Assembly (NCBI GenBank): GCA_947179155.2
Contig: OX359276.1
Location: 45,587,953 to 45,651,952, forward strand
DNA: 64,000 nucleotides
Origin: Hedera helix
Taxonomy: Eukaryota > Streptophyta > Magnoliopsida > Apiales > Araliaceae
Direction: 5' to 3'
The notes beneath the pieces were generated by a model. It was given only the letters and a program-made list of their open reading frames with translations. It was not told where the DNA came from and made no database searches. A program made the position numbers and the translations under genes. Numbering within the stretch: position 1 is the first letter of the stretch; every line of letters starts with the position of its first letter. Shown piece by piece: positions 1 through 12,500 of the stretch.

Positions 1-49
1 GTAGCTAGCTAGTACTATTTTTTCACATAACTAATAATGTTTTGTGCAG

Positions 50-143
50 TTGGTATTCTGATATAGTTAATCTGGTTAACAAAGTTGACTACTCTAACAT
101 AGAGGCCAAGGCTCTTGCTTACTTGACAATAAGATTGTCATAA
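50..143 (+). CDS. Putative 3'-terminal exon of an unrecognised gene (partial)
   Basis: A splice-acceptor-like stretch (TTTTGTGCAG) ends at 49. It is followed by one base that would complete a codon and then 30 in-frame codons, beginning WYSDIVNLVNKVDYSNIEAK and ending in LTIRLS before a TAA at 141-143. The peptide reads like the mixed hydrophobic and charged C-terminus of a globular protein rather than random AT-rich DNA. No domain or family is recognised. The rest of the gene would lie left of the window. This is an inference from one acceptor and one short frame, so it is tentative. Confidence 0.35.
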
Positions 144-821
144 TGGTTGTTGCGATAATAAAACATAAGGTTTCTGTCTCAGTTTTTGGTGGAATTGCAA
201 GTGCTCTAGCAACTCATAATACTGGACAATGTTGTCAAGATGAGTGAGATAAATCATAACCATTCTGCAATTAGGCGCGAGTGCTGCTTCAATCGGGTAA
301 GCTAAACTTGTTTGAAGGATTTGTTCATGTTTCAAAATGACGTTGGAGTAATAAGAAACATTCGAGGACAGTCGGTCTAATTGACTGCTTGCTTTTTATT
401 TTTTTATTTTTTTATTTTTTTATTTTTTTATGTAAAATCTCATCTATTAACCAACTAATAAAATAAGTAATGAATTTATAACTAAATAAAAGTTGTGGTA
501 ATATGAGACTGCATGATAATCTTAATATTTCCTTGATCTTAGTGGTTGGTGAGACATTAAAAAAAGAGGTGGTTTATAGAATTGATCACAATCCATTTGT
601 CCCCAACATATGCAAAATCTTTGCAGAATACAAGAGAAAACTAGACTATTGCCGTTTTGGCCTTGATTATCCAATGACTTGCTACCTGCATTAGAATCAA
701 TTCCTACATCTAACCTAACTCTGTCAAAGTTATTGGCAAATTGAACACAACATTTGATCATGAGCTTGTGTTAATCCTTCAAGTTGAGGACTGCAGCTGC
801 AAGCGTGAAGTATTGTCTCAC
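144..821. other. Intergenic, no gene seen
   Basis: AT-rich spacer between two convergent gene ends. It holds a short A/T-mononucleotide repeat built on TTTTTTTA units near 393-432. The open frames here have no coding character or family resemblance. Confidence 0.5.
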
Positions 822-3800
822 TCACAAGTTGTCATCAAGAATGGTGGATAATAATAGGTTATCTACAAACTCAAATCTCAAAGCCTTCTCTTTATCCTTG
901 TAATACAAATTATTGGGATGAATGCTTCTGCCATCACAAATAGAGAAAAGAAAACATGAAGAATCAGGTTCAACTTCATGAGATAGAATCTTGGTAATTC
1001 TAATAATAAGAAAACAATAATAATCCCAATTGCTGAACATGAAGAAATGTGAAAATTGAGCTAATTATAACATGCGAGACTAACATGCCAATAATGGTCA
1101 AGGGGTTATAATCTCAAGGTTGCAGGTCGATTTCCTATACTAGGAGTGAAGCTCACCCATTCCCCTCAAGTAGAGAAAGACTTGCCACTTCGGAAAGACA
1201 TCACTACATAAAATTATAGTTTACGGAGCAGAAAACTCGACTATTATAGTACGACAAGAGATTAACCACCACAACATTTTAAAAAGAGATTATTCAGTGT
1301 AATATTGTTGACAGGTACCCTTGAAGGCAATTAAATCAACTAACTTAAATTACTCATCCGCACATCTTCTAAAATACTGCAATCAACATAAATAACTAAA
1401 ATTATCTCTCCCATTAAATATGAGATGCCGCATATTATTGAAGCATAAATTTTGCTTATTGTACCACCAGTTTGATACCCTGCATTCACATAATTGAGCA
1501 GATGCAGAATTACTAGAGCATCAACTTTAAGAAACCTCGCCAGCAAAGGAACTTAGCAGGCAGTTATTTGTGTGAGAATGTTTGAAGTTTTGGTTCGTAC
1601 ATATATGTTCTAGTATTCAACATTTAACAACTTACCATGCTTAGCTTATCTTTGTAACAACTTACTGCAACTACTTTTATATCTAAACACGATTATTTTG
1701 ACTTGAAAAAAGGCCAGAGGAAAGCAAGACAAGCAAAAGCCCCTATAGCAAGGTCTAGAAGAGTGGCACAGTTGTGACTGTAGTCCCCCTTTTAAATTCT
1801 ATTCTTAACTACAGATGATTCATGATTTCCACTGATAAAACTAGCAAGCAAAATATTCAACTCTATCAGCTCAAAGTTGCATGAGCAGACTACAGATATA
1901 GTGAAGTAACTATATATAATCAAAGCTTTAGTTCCTGCTATCAGACCAAGGTACAGTACATGTATATGAATTGAAGATATATATAGCTTCTCGCTTGGTT
2001 TATACTCCTATGAAAACAAATCAACTACAAGAGAGCACAATTAACTAAAACAAAAAAATAACCCAAAGATGGCTCCCATGAGAACGTCTTTGATGAGATC
2101 GTAGAAGGCAACTAAAAATATGGTGGTTTTCTTTTGACAAAAAAGTAACCAGCAAAGACAAGGAAAAGGGAAGATACGAGGTCTTCCATTCATATGAATA
2201 TATGAAAATAAGACATAGCAAACTGAATAGGAGAAAAAAACAAAAAAAAAGAGATCAGAGGTGCATCAGTGGCTTCCACACCTCGCTCATTTAAGAGAAG
2301 CAATAGAGAGATAAAGTCCAAAAAGAATTAAAAACAACAAGGGAAGAAAGACGGTAGAAGAGAGAGAACACAGCACTTCTTTCGTGCCTTCCATTAAGAG
2401 AAGAGGAGATAAGAGAAAAGGAAGGGGTTTAATGCAGAGTTTGCCACAGCCGTTGTGCCACATAAGCTTCCATCCAAATCATACCCTTGCATTTTCATTT
2501 CAACAAGCAAGAAACAGAAGCCTGACCCCAAATTATTTCCGTTGACAACACTAGTTCACTTGAATGACAAGTGGAATAGTATGTTTATATCAACTAGTTT
2601 TGAAATATAGGCTTCTTTGGCATATGCAGTGTTGGCAACAATCATCACGAGGCATCAAATTTATATTCTGTAACAAATCCTTGGAAAGTTGTTTTGACTA
2701 AAAATTTATTGAACATTCAATCCTTCTTAATTACATCAATTATCTTCAGATGTAACAACTAAACATATGATCCACCAACATAAAATGGAATCAAGGAGGT
2801 TATAGTTTCGTAGAAATTCAGAGTTACTGAGTAACAGTTATAAAACAAGCTTGTTTTCAAATAGTTTTTGTACCTTTCTAATGTACTCTTATCTGATGCC
2901 TTTGTTGACGCAACCTGTAATGCAGGCTTGTCGACTGGAGGTGGATTGTAGATAAATGGCATAAGCAAAGGATCAGGTGCCATTGAGGAGGAAGATACAA
3001 CACCAGATGACCTCGCAGGAGGTGATTTTAGAAGTTCATCTTGCAACTCCTTCCTCAACAAAGATAGAATTGTTTGAGATTCACCATCAGAGAGTTTATG
3101 TTTGTGGAGGGTGTAAACTTTGGTCAAGAAATTCAAAGGATAGCTAGCCAAATCTCATCCATATAATAAAAAGAATCTATATTAACAATAAGAACCAACC
3201 ACAAAGAAGAGGACCATAAGAGGCTATGAAGGAACCGAAATAAGTAAAAGGAAAGGCTTAAATTGTAAATAACAACAGCATAAACTGAGATGTACAAAAG
3301 GCTTTAACTAAAACAAGTTAAGAAGTGAACACATTATGTGTGTACATTTACGTATAGAAAACGTGAATTATAATAACAGTAAAGGACTCTGATGGAAAAT
3401 TAGCAAATCAATCTGAGTCTACTACTGAATGTAGAGTACAATGAGCAAATATTGGATTTTTTTGGGGGGCTTTTGGGGGTGGGGAGAGGGCGAGGGAGAA
3501 AAAAGATGAATAAAAATAGAAAACACAACAAAACTTGTCCTAGGATTTTCATGTAATCAGTAAGTGGCATTATCCATTTCTCTATTTTAGGATCTCCATA
3601 CAAATTTTGACCAATAGACACTCTCAACTGAAAACAAGAAGCTAACTTTAAATTGAAGGAAACAAAACTGTAAACCACATAATATGTACACACTTGGTTA
3701 GTTGAATAGAAATATGGGCAATACTTCAAAGTTGTGAACATTTGATTTAACACATCTACATCAGGCAAGTTGGGAAGTAATCTGCAGGTACATAAGCATC

Positions 3801-4992
3801 ACCTGAACATTTGCTAAACTTCATTTTTTTACAGCCATGATAATTCATTTGAGAAAATGTGGAATACTTTAGATGGGCATATTGTAAACATTGCACCTAA
3901 CCATTTCCTGACATATATATCCTAATGCAAACCATCAGTTGAAAGAAAAAAATTATTTTAATGGGCATCACCTGAACTGCAGTGATTAGCAGAAACAAAA
4001 TAAAAAAGAAGATAATAAAGATAACAAAAAGATATTTGAGGATATCTTTAAGATAAATTTGTGCTGGGAAATCAAGTGTGCAGCCATGTTGGTCCTGACG
4101 CATATAGCACAAACAGGACAGATCTGCAAACAGAGTGAAAGCTAACATTAACGAAGAGTCCTTCAGACTTCAGAAGTTTTAAAGTCTAAAACAGAGAATA
4201 TCATATGACAACATTTCTTTACACACTTGCAAAAATATAGATTCTTATGTATTTTGTTAGGTTTCGAGAACCAGCTTTGCCTTTATTTGATAACAATGAG
4301 TTTTCTAACATAAAATTCAATACTTCATACTGCAGCTGAATAATTCTTTAGACTTATGTCACTAGAAAGTACATATTCAAGCAACTTAAGTTAATGAAAA
4401 ATAATAAAAGTTGTTCCACGCACTCGGCTATCTTATGACATAAGAAGTCTACAATAAGTAATTTTGTTACCATAAAATCAAATAATATTGCCCATGGATA
4501 GATATGAAGTACAAGAGAAATTTCATATGCATATACTTTTGCTCCCCGTTGAAACAGTTCAGTATTCAGCACTGAACTCAAATTAGTTCATCAGAATATC
4601 ATAATTTTTATCAACAACATGAAAGCACTAGTTTTCCAAGCTATTCTTTACTATATACAACTATAGCACCAAAATATAAGAAGAATCTAATAAGCAATAA
4701 ATACATATGTATAGGTAACAAAATCATTAATTTACGCAATTACTTAGTTCTAAAGTGCTGCATACCCCAGAATTAGTATCGGTGTCGTGGTCATCATATA
4801 TATGGCAGCACAATTCCATTGCAGTGAAGCCCTCTTTACAAAATGGGCATGCCAATTCCGATTTTGGGTCTTCCTCCTCCTCCTCATCGTCAATCTTCTC
4901 AACATCTATATATTCATATACTTCAAATAACAAAAATACTACCAATAATCAGAGTATACAATACATACATATACATGTATATATTTTCAAAT

Positions 4993-5050
<58 letters not shown>

Positions 5051-5138
5051 TAATATCATACTCACAAAAATTGTGCTTTGCAGAAGTAGAAAGTCCGAAG
5101 TCCAACGTATCATCATCATAATCATTGTCATTTCCCAT
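822..5138 (-). CDS. Di19-type (drought-induced 19) zinc-binding protein gene, multi-exon
   Basis: Five exon blocks are visible on the minus strand: 5138-5066 (ATG at 5138), 4920-4766, 4123-4026, 3143-2874 and 896-822 (stop 824-822). GT/AG junctions and phases agree across the first four. Exon 2 gives an acidic run followed by zinc finger 1 (ELACPFCKEG... with ELCCHIYDDH). Exon 3 gives finger 2 (ICPVCAICVRTNMAAHLISQ then H). Exon 4 gives the Di19_C signature LSLLRKELQDELLKS and APDPLLMPFI. The last exon gives the family terminus EFVDNLLLSTILDDNL. Di19 proteins are nuclear, stress-responsive zinc-binding factors, and the C-terminal block is typical of the family. Oddities: the N-terminus (MGNDNDYDDD) lacks the usual DSDxWxxRL-type opening, the last intron is nearly 2 kb, and the AG|GTAC donor at 2873 is out of phase with the last exon, so a small exon or a different donor is missing from this model. 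Family assignment is firm; exact exon 3/4 edges are not. Confidence 0.85.
4998..5051. repeat. (TA)n(GA)n compound microsatellite in Di19 intron 1
   Basis: Alternating TA units run directly into GA units, immediately downstream of the exon 1 donor of the minus-strand Di19 gene. On the sense strand this is a CT/AT tract within the first intron. Confidence 0.85.
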
Positions 5139-6120
5139 TGAATCTTAAATTTAAAGATTGAGAATTCTGCAATATACAACAATTAAATACATATATTAGG
5201 TCGGATTTTTTTGGGGATTTTAACCTCTCTCTTCTCCTCAGTATGTGTGGGTGTATTCTAGAGAGAGAGGGGGGGGGGGGGGGGGGGGGGGAGCTAAACC
5301 TAGCGAGAAACGGGGAAGTAATAATGGATCTTCGGGTCTAGTTGAGTTCGTCACTTACATGGTCTTTTCACCAACACTAGCCCGATTCTGCTAAAAAGGT
5401 AAGGACTCCCGCGTAAATCCAACCATTTCTCTCCCTTTCAAGAAGAGTACAGAAAAAAAAAAAACTTGTCAGATTTTATAATTAATATTTATATTTAAAA
5501 AATATAAATCCCATCTTAAATATTAGTAGAATATAAGAACATTCCAATTTTATGTATATTCTTAAATTTATTGAAATTGTGGTGATAAATATTATTTTAT
5601 TTTCTATTATTGTTGAACAAAGTAAATATGAAAAATGAGACTATAATTGTGCATCAAACAATCTTCAAAAGGATTATGCAACTATTTCAAAATCACTTGC
5701 AAATGATTACTTAAAAGTCTTAATTTTCTTCGTTTTATTAAGAATTGTTTAGGACACATTTAGATATTTTCTTGATATAAATTTTGTATAAATGTAGACG
5801 GAAAGAATATTATTTATTTGTTTGCAAATTTTTAATAATTTTAACAAGTAGAAACATTTCATAAACCAAATGAACCGGGTGGTACCTATAAACCATATCA
5901 AAACTGCCCCGACCTGTAATCCGTTTCTTGAATGGAGAGACTCTCCGGTCATCTCTTTCAACTTTTAGTTTCACACCTGTTCACCAACACCATTTTAACA
6001 TTATTAGTTTGTACTTTGTTAAAATCAACTCCGTTTTCAAAAATTGAAACATACAAAACTTTTAGAATTATTAGTTTGTAATTTGATTCGATATTTTTGA
6101 GATATGGCTGCTAGAAATCG
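5139..6120. other. Intergenic/promoter side of the Di19 gene; long poly-G run
   Basis: Contains a GA-rich stretch leading into an uninterrupted G homopolymer at about 5270-5291, a rare tract in such AT-rich DNA. It lies roughly 130-150 bp upstream of the Di19 start codon, so on the sense strand it is poly-C in the promoter or leader region. No gene is seen. Confidence 0.5.
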
Positions 6121-6127
6121 GACTAGC

Positions 6128-6960
6128 CTATACAGAAATTAGAGGAACACATCGGATAGCATCCACATCAGGTAATGTAGGCGAAGAAGAGCAATGTATC
6201 CTTATTTTCTTCTTAAGCAAAGACACATGGAAGACAGGATGGATTTTGGCATGGTCAGGCAATTTAAGCCTGTAGGCTACTGCCCCAATCTTCTCCTCTA
6301 CTAAAAATGGACCATAGTATTTAGGGGCTAGCTTACCATACCTAGTTTGCAGCAATGTAGACTGCTTGACCCCCGGGTACACCATGTCTCCAGGTATTTT
6401 TATAAACATATTGTTTAATTCTGGACTGGCCTTCAACTAAATTCTGCCTCAACAATTGCGGCAACTGAATCCTTTCTTTACAAAACTGTCTTGTAGCTAG
6501 ATCATGTATTGTACCATATTTGATGGAAATTGAGGTGAGGAGGCTTATACCCATGCAGCATTTCAAAAGGAGTAGCTTGTAAACCTGTGTGGTGGTGGGA
6601 ATTGTACCACAACTCAGCCAATGCCAACCAAGATACCCAATTGAAGCCTCTGTGTTAACATACACCTTAAGTAGCACTCTAGAACCTGATTCAATCTCTC
6701 AGTCTGGCTATCTGTTTGAGGGTGGTAAGCAATACTCACCAGAAGTCTCAGTCTGGCTATCTGTTTGAGGGTGGTAAGCAATACTCACCTGAAGTTTAGT
6801 GCCTACTATTCTGAAGAGAGATTGCTAAAACAAGCTAATAAAGACCTCGTTTCTATCTGAGACAATAGTAGTACACAGCCCCTGTAACTTATAGACGTGA
6901 AATGAATACTGTAAACGAGCTGGCCCAAATCATGAAAGAGATCTCAGTCCTCGTGATGGA
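6128..6960 (-). mobile_element. Ty3/gypsy integrase fragment, decayed
   Basis: Read on the minus strand, several frames give pieces of a Ty3/gypsy integrase in order. A stretch like SDRNEVFISLFWQSLF is followed by AYHPQTDSQTERLNQ (core region around the last catalytic Glu), a segment like LQATPFEMLHGYKPP, and finally the C-terminal domain (KLAPKYYGPFLVEEKIGAVA... HPVFHVSLLKKK). Frames shift between pieces and stops interrupt them, so the fragment cannot encode integrase. No protease, reverse transcriptase or LTRs are seen beside it. A segment of roughly 49 bp is tandemly duplicated inside it (about 6697-6790). Confidence 0.8.
6697..6790. repeat. Tandem duplication inside the gypsy fragment
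   Basis: The stretch starting TCAGTCTGGCTATCTGTTTG and ending in TAAGCAATACTCACC occurs twice in direct succession, with a period of about 49 bp and almost no mismatches. It duplicates the part of the integrase core that encodes AYHPQTDSQTE. Confidence 0.85.
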
Positions 6961-7889
6961 TCAGGTTGAAACCTTACCATTATATACACCACAAATTTTA
7001 TCAGTTTTTTAGGATTCACTAAGTTGGTATCTCCTTCGGGGAACAAGTGCTGATCGGATAGACTACAACATTCAAAACGTTGCAACGTCAGTAGAGGAAG
7101 GCTTTAAATAATTGCAGAATGTGTGTGTGTGTGGGTGCGCATAGTCTGCTATCTTAAGAAGCTCGGTGATGTTTCGTGCATTTCATTTAGATTGTGATAG
7201 TCAAGTCTCGCATAGTAAGGGTCTCTCATTCTGATTATATTTAAATTGCAGGCAGAGAGAACTCAGTAGAGTGGGGGAATGGTGAAGTGTGCCACAGCTC
7301 TTGTTATCATGTGCTTTCATCATGCTAGTCCTCCTAATCCTCAAGGAGATACTCTTATGATCCTGTTGTTGCCTTTTCCAGTTCTTGGGTGGCTCGAGTG
7401 CATACCGAGTATTGGCGTGCATTTTATGGCAGATTTTTGAAGAAAGTTTCACTTAGATGTTACAATTGTTGAAATTTAGGAGAGAATGTATGTTGTACTT
7501 CATTTTTGGGTTTAGAAAGAACTATCCCAGGCACTGCATATTCTTTTGTCAGGGCTACAGGATAACAGACTTCTCTGATATCTGAAGATATGACTGAATG
7601 TCTTGAAATACAGCACAAATTCTTTCATGTAATGATTCTTTACTGGCAATTAGGTCATGTAGTTTTACATTTTTACTTTTAATTTAAGCCAAATGACTGA
7701 TGAACTTTCAATATACCATGAACAAGTAGTTTTACTGAGAATATCATCCGGGGGCAATGCCAATAACTATACACAGGACAAAAATCACAACATTAAGGAT
7801 GAACCAAACATAGCTACATTAGTTTAAAAAGAAAAAATAAATAAAAATGGAAAGAAAACATAGTTTTGCCTCTCCTCAAAGAATTCAAT
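6961..7889. other. Intergenic, no gene seen
   Basis: Moderately AT-rich DNA with a short (TG)n tract near 7121-7134. No convincing coding frame or transposon end was recognised. Confidence 0.4.
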
Positions 7890-8975
7890 CTATATCTGCA
7901 GAAACATGGCAACTACCAAAGCTATAACACAACTAAAAAAGGTTATTGCTGCACCTATACAATGACCATTGCTCGGTAGTACAGAAGGAAGTGAGCACTC
8001 TTCGCCATTGAAGTACACTTTACTGGGATACCCGTCCCTACGGGGACCATCGATTCTGGGCACAGTTTTCTTGGTAAATGATGTCACCGACTGCTGAGAA
8101 CCGGGAACTCGAGGATCATTCGTCGGACTGTCACCATCTCGCTCCGCCACGAGATAGTTTAATCCCGAAAGGCCCTGCATAAATAGTGTACGGTTAGTAC
8201 CCTCAAGGGCACGTTCCATTGAATGAGTACATACGCCTTTTCAAAACCTGGCATAGGCTTGTCCAATTGCACTGCAGCTAACCAATCCGCGAAGTTAGTC
8301 TCACCCCAGTTGAAAATTGTCATTCTCTAAATTCACTAAGTAAATGCCAGTTGATGTTAACACAACAATTATCCGGACAGGGCATTGGATTTGGCAATTC
8401 CCAATCGTTTACTTCACTAAACTCAAGTGCTAATTTAGTCCTATTATCAAATGGAACAAGTAAAGCATTAGATGGTAAAAGAAGTGCCGGTGTAGTAGCA
8501 CTACACACATTGTTTAGGCTCGATTTGCGGCCACATCCACAAGTATTGCATGGAATAACTGAATCATTGTTAAATGATGAAAATGATACGCAACATGGTT
8601 ATAATCGAGCCTAAACATCTGAATTGCCGTCCTCAGGTTAGTGACCGAAATCCCGGCAAGAACAGCCCCACCACTGAAGTTAGCCGGGAGTGAAGTGCCA
8701 TCAGCAAGCACAGCATTAGAAGCAGAGGCCAACAGCTCATTGTGCTGAAACCCGGCAAAGACCCGCCACGACTTGATCTCTTCCATACCAATGTTGAGAA
8801 CGTAAGGGTAGATTGGAACCGGTTGGGTTGGCGGGCCAGGTCGGACGGGAGCATGATGGGTGGGATAGTATACCCGGACCCGTAGGTGTAGGTTATGTGT
8901 ATGGCGTTGCAGACATTTGGTGGAGTTGGAGTTTGGGCTTGAGAGTCTTAATGTAGTGTGGAGTGAAATGGATAT
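7890..8975 (-). pseudogene. COBRA-like (COBL7-type) GPI-anchored protein pseudogene
   Basis: Minus-strand pieces match the long (COBL7-like) subgroup of COBRA-like proteins in order. The N-terminal part reads CNAIHITYTYGSGYTIPP then MLPSDLARQP (about 8920-8820). A one-base frameshift follows, then NIGMEEIKSWRVFAGFQHNE and SNAVLADGTSLPANFSG (about 8800-8640). The frame then jumps to the Cys-rich CCVSFSSFNNDSVIPCNTCG block (about 8580-8520), continuing to PMPCPDNCCVNINWHL and a stop at about 8320. Shifted frames give NWGETNFADWLAAVQLDKPM, then TLFMQGLSGLNYLVAE and a hydrophobic GPI-type tail ending at the TAG at 7892-7890. Against the family a few hundred residues between the two COBRA blocks are missing, and at least three frameshifts are present. 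COBL proteins act at the plasma membrane/wall in cellulose organisation; this copy cannot make an intact one. Confidence 0.85.
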
Positions 8976-9347
8976 TACGAGTATTAAGGCCAAAATCTGT
9001 ACACATGCAAAAATCTCCTGAATAACTCGTATAAAGAAATAGTCATATGAAATCAGACTATTTTTATCCCGGAGATAACTCTGATGTGAATATTTGTACC
9101 GGCCAAAAAGTGTTAATCTTGCTATAATAGTAAATTATTTATATTATTGTGAAACGGATCCAAAAGATATACTCATATAAACACACAATTTACTGTAAAA
9201 TAACGACAAATCTTTTTTACATAAAAACTCAATTAGAAAAAAATCACATGGAAAGATCTCAGAAATCTACTGTAATGATATGAAGAATACAAAATATTTC
9301 ACCGAGAAATAAACCATGCTCCCTTCGAGCTGCGTATGGTTACCGGC

Positions 9348-9545
9348 TCGACGTATATCGACGTATATTGATATATGTCAATATATATTGATTTGTGATG
9401 TGGGACAATAATATTTCTCAATATACATGAATGTATATCACTCCCCTTTAATACTTATCGACATATATTGATGGTCATTAATGCCTATTGTTGTATATCA
9501 ATATAACTCAGTATATATCGATGTGCGTCAACGCATATCATGATG
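9348..9545. repeat. Degenerate short palindromic repeats
   Basis: A cluster of near-palindromic units built on CGACGTATATTGATATATG and its variants (TATATCGATGTGCGTCAACG and similar), each about 20-30 bp. Both orientations of the motif alternate, so the tract could fold extensively. It lies in the upstream region of the COBL pseudogene and belongs to no family I recognise. Confidence 0.6.
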
Positions 9546-12500
9546 GCGAATTTTAGTTGAACTATATACTTGAATTTGAATATTTTGTTGTGTATTGGAG
9601 AAGATGATCATTATTTTTTCTCTTTGTGGGTATAACATTTTATATCAATGGTATAGGCGGTCGAATAAAGAAGTCACGGATATTACTTTATTCTTTTATT
9701 AGCACAAATTTCAAGATAACTTTGTTTTCATCTTTTCACTAACTGAGTTTTATCATATATTTAAGAGTGAGTGATCATCACCTAGATATTTTAACCCAAC
9801 AATGAGAATTAGTAGTTTGGAGAGAGAATACTGAAGTGTTGCCATTTTTTGCATGTGGCTTGAAATATTAGTGAACTGATTAAGAGAGGGAAATTATATA
9901 TATATATAGAGAGAGAGAGAGAGGGAGAGAGACGGGATCAAAGACAGCTTGGTTATAAGTGTGTGTGAGTTTAAATTAGCACAAAAAAAAAAAAAAAAAA
10001 AACAGCTTGGTTAAAGCTGTTGGATATTCGAATGATGGTGGTGCCGGCTTTGAGTTTGGGTTGACTGGGGGTGGAAATGTGGCAGAAAAAGCCTGTATGA
10101 GTGAGCATGAAACGGTCTCTCTCTTTTTGTTTGTTTTTCTTTATTTTTAAATTAATAAACCAGTATTTCTTTTTAACTGTCTTGATTTATTTATCCAACT
10201 TTTTGGAGTTTCGGCCGTCTGGATGTGGTTAGGTTATCTAATCAAATATCCACTCTATTTTTTCCCCCTGATTAAACCGATTCAATCACATTTGCAGTGT
10301 AAATTGGACCGATTAAGCCCAATATTGGACTGTAGTTTGTTTCTTTGAATTTATATCTGGAATAAGACGAGTCTAGCTTGAATAAAAAATTCATGCGGAA
10401 ATAAAATATATGGGAGCTTCCTTCATAAATAAAGTGTTGGACCTGTTACAAGTCTAATTGAAAATATTCTACTAAACAAATTAAAATAATTATACACTTA
10501 TTATTACATATTTACAGTATCAAACTATTTATAAATTATTAAAAAAATATATAATATTTTTTGACTAATGTAAGAGTTAGCTACAATGCTCGAAATCAGG
10601 AATCACTCTCCATGATTGGTAGCGATACGAACAGTTCTGATTGATTGGTGGAACTAGTGCCCATCAAGCAGTTGAAGCTACGCTACAAGCAGGAGTTAAC
10701 ATTTTATTCACATTGACATCAAAACCTGCAACTCCAGATGATGGAGAAGATGAGTTTGCGGAGTTTAAATTAGCAGTCTTGATGATTCACCGGTAATGTT
10801 CATATAGCTGAACATGGCTGCGATTGCAGTGGGCGTACTTAGGACCATGTACAGCCCTTTCCCAGAGTGGAGCAAGCTTCTTGGAGGTGCGTTCTTTAGT
10901 CTATGTTGATCTGCATTAATTGTTGTTTCCTTGTCCTTGCTTTGCGTATACATAAACCCTCCCTCAGGCATGCAGAGCTACATATATATATATATATATA
11001 TAGTGTTTGATTAATCATTGCCTCTCCCGGGCAGGGCACTCAAGTCATTCAACTGGCACGTAGTTCCTCCACTTCGTATAGCAGTTTTTTCTATTGTGTA
11101 AAAAGAAACTTGGGGTGGTACTTATTTGGTAGCAGCGTCTGCAATCTTTATCATTTGTCTTTATATAATTTATTTATATCAATCTATGATATCAGAGCAC
11201 TTGATTGAACTCGAAGGTGGTGTTCCAACAATAATGTCCGAGCTGGAAATGAGCCAAAAGTGTACGTCGTTATTACTTAAGCTTAATAGATATCTGGATA
11301 GTGATGCCAATATTTGTTCTATTTTCAAATGCCGCTAATATTTGAAGCTCTTGCTAAAAGCCACAGATGGACTTAGCTGTTTAACCTAAAACACAAAAGT
11401 ACAAAACGGTCAGAGCCCTAAACTCCCTCCCTACAGTATAATAATCGCCCAGCCACCTGTATTATTCATATCTTGTCTTCTTTTTGTATAAACGCAATGA
11501 TTTCTATAAAATCTTGACAAGTGACTGCTAATTAAGCATTCTGACTAGCAGCAGCTAGTAATTTCCATAGCGATTGTTGTAGTGTACATGAAGAACAAGT
11601 TGAGGTGGGGCTGGCGGGTTATGTATAGATGGTGTGAAAGGTCCCTTTCTCTCTCACTCCTAAGAAACAAAAGGGCTGGTTTCTAGCTGCAAAGGGCTAT
11701 TTTGTGGGCTACATGTGTTTTGCTCTCATCATACATGTTCCTTTTCTTTCGTGGCATGTAGCAACTAACAACGACAGTTAATGGAGAACAAGTGGGGGTA
11801 TCTTCCCCAAAAACGGTGTTCTCTGTTATGTGAGTCAACGTCCGAATGGGAATGATACAAGCTAAAACCCATGTCTTCTTCCTTCATTTTAATGAGCTAA
11901 AACACCATTTTTCACTCTTTTGAGGTGCTTCCAAAATACTACTAGCCGTAATGTAAAACTGTCGCAATTTGTCATTATTAAAGAGAAGAAAGAAGATGCA
12001 ACATAGGATCGATAGTACTGCCCCATTTATGATTTATCCAATACCCAAATCAAAATTTAGGGAGAATTGGTTTCAAGTTGGGTAGGAAAGGATGAATTAA
12101 GGTCATGGTCTCTTACTCTATCCAAAATTGCTGGAAGACCATCTTCTGGTCCAAAATTAAGTTGAATCCACAAAATAAGTTGAAGACCATCTTTGTTCAT
12201 TTACCAAAAGAGTAGTAGTCAGTTTGGGGACCAACAGAAGAGAAGATGGGTTATGGGTCTGGACGACAAGCTGTTATTCTCAAAAGAAATGGGCTTGAAA
12301 AGTTTCTACTACCATCACACATACAATGCCAGATTTTCTTCTTATCTTCTGATTTAAACATTTATTTTATTTCTTCTCTCTCACAGTCTCAATGTCTCTC
12401 TCTCCTTGATGATGGATAAATGAAGCTACAAGCAGCAACTCACATTCCACATGAATAACCTACTCCACCTCCTCCTCACTCCCTCTTGATCACTCCGTGG

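Noticed and set aside
1081..1200. SINE-like phrase in the last Di19 intron (AGGTTGCAGGTCGATTTCC)
   Set aside because: It looks slightly like a tRNA B box, but no A box at the right spacing and no tail was found.
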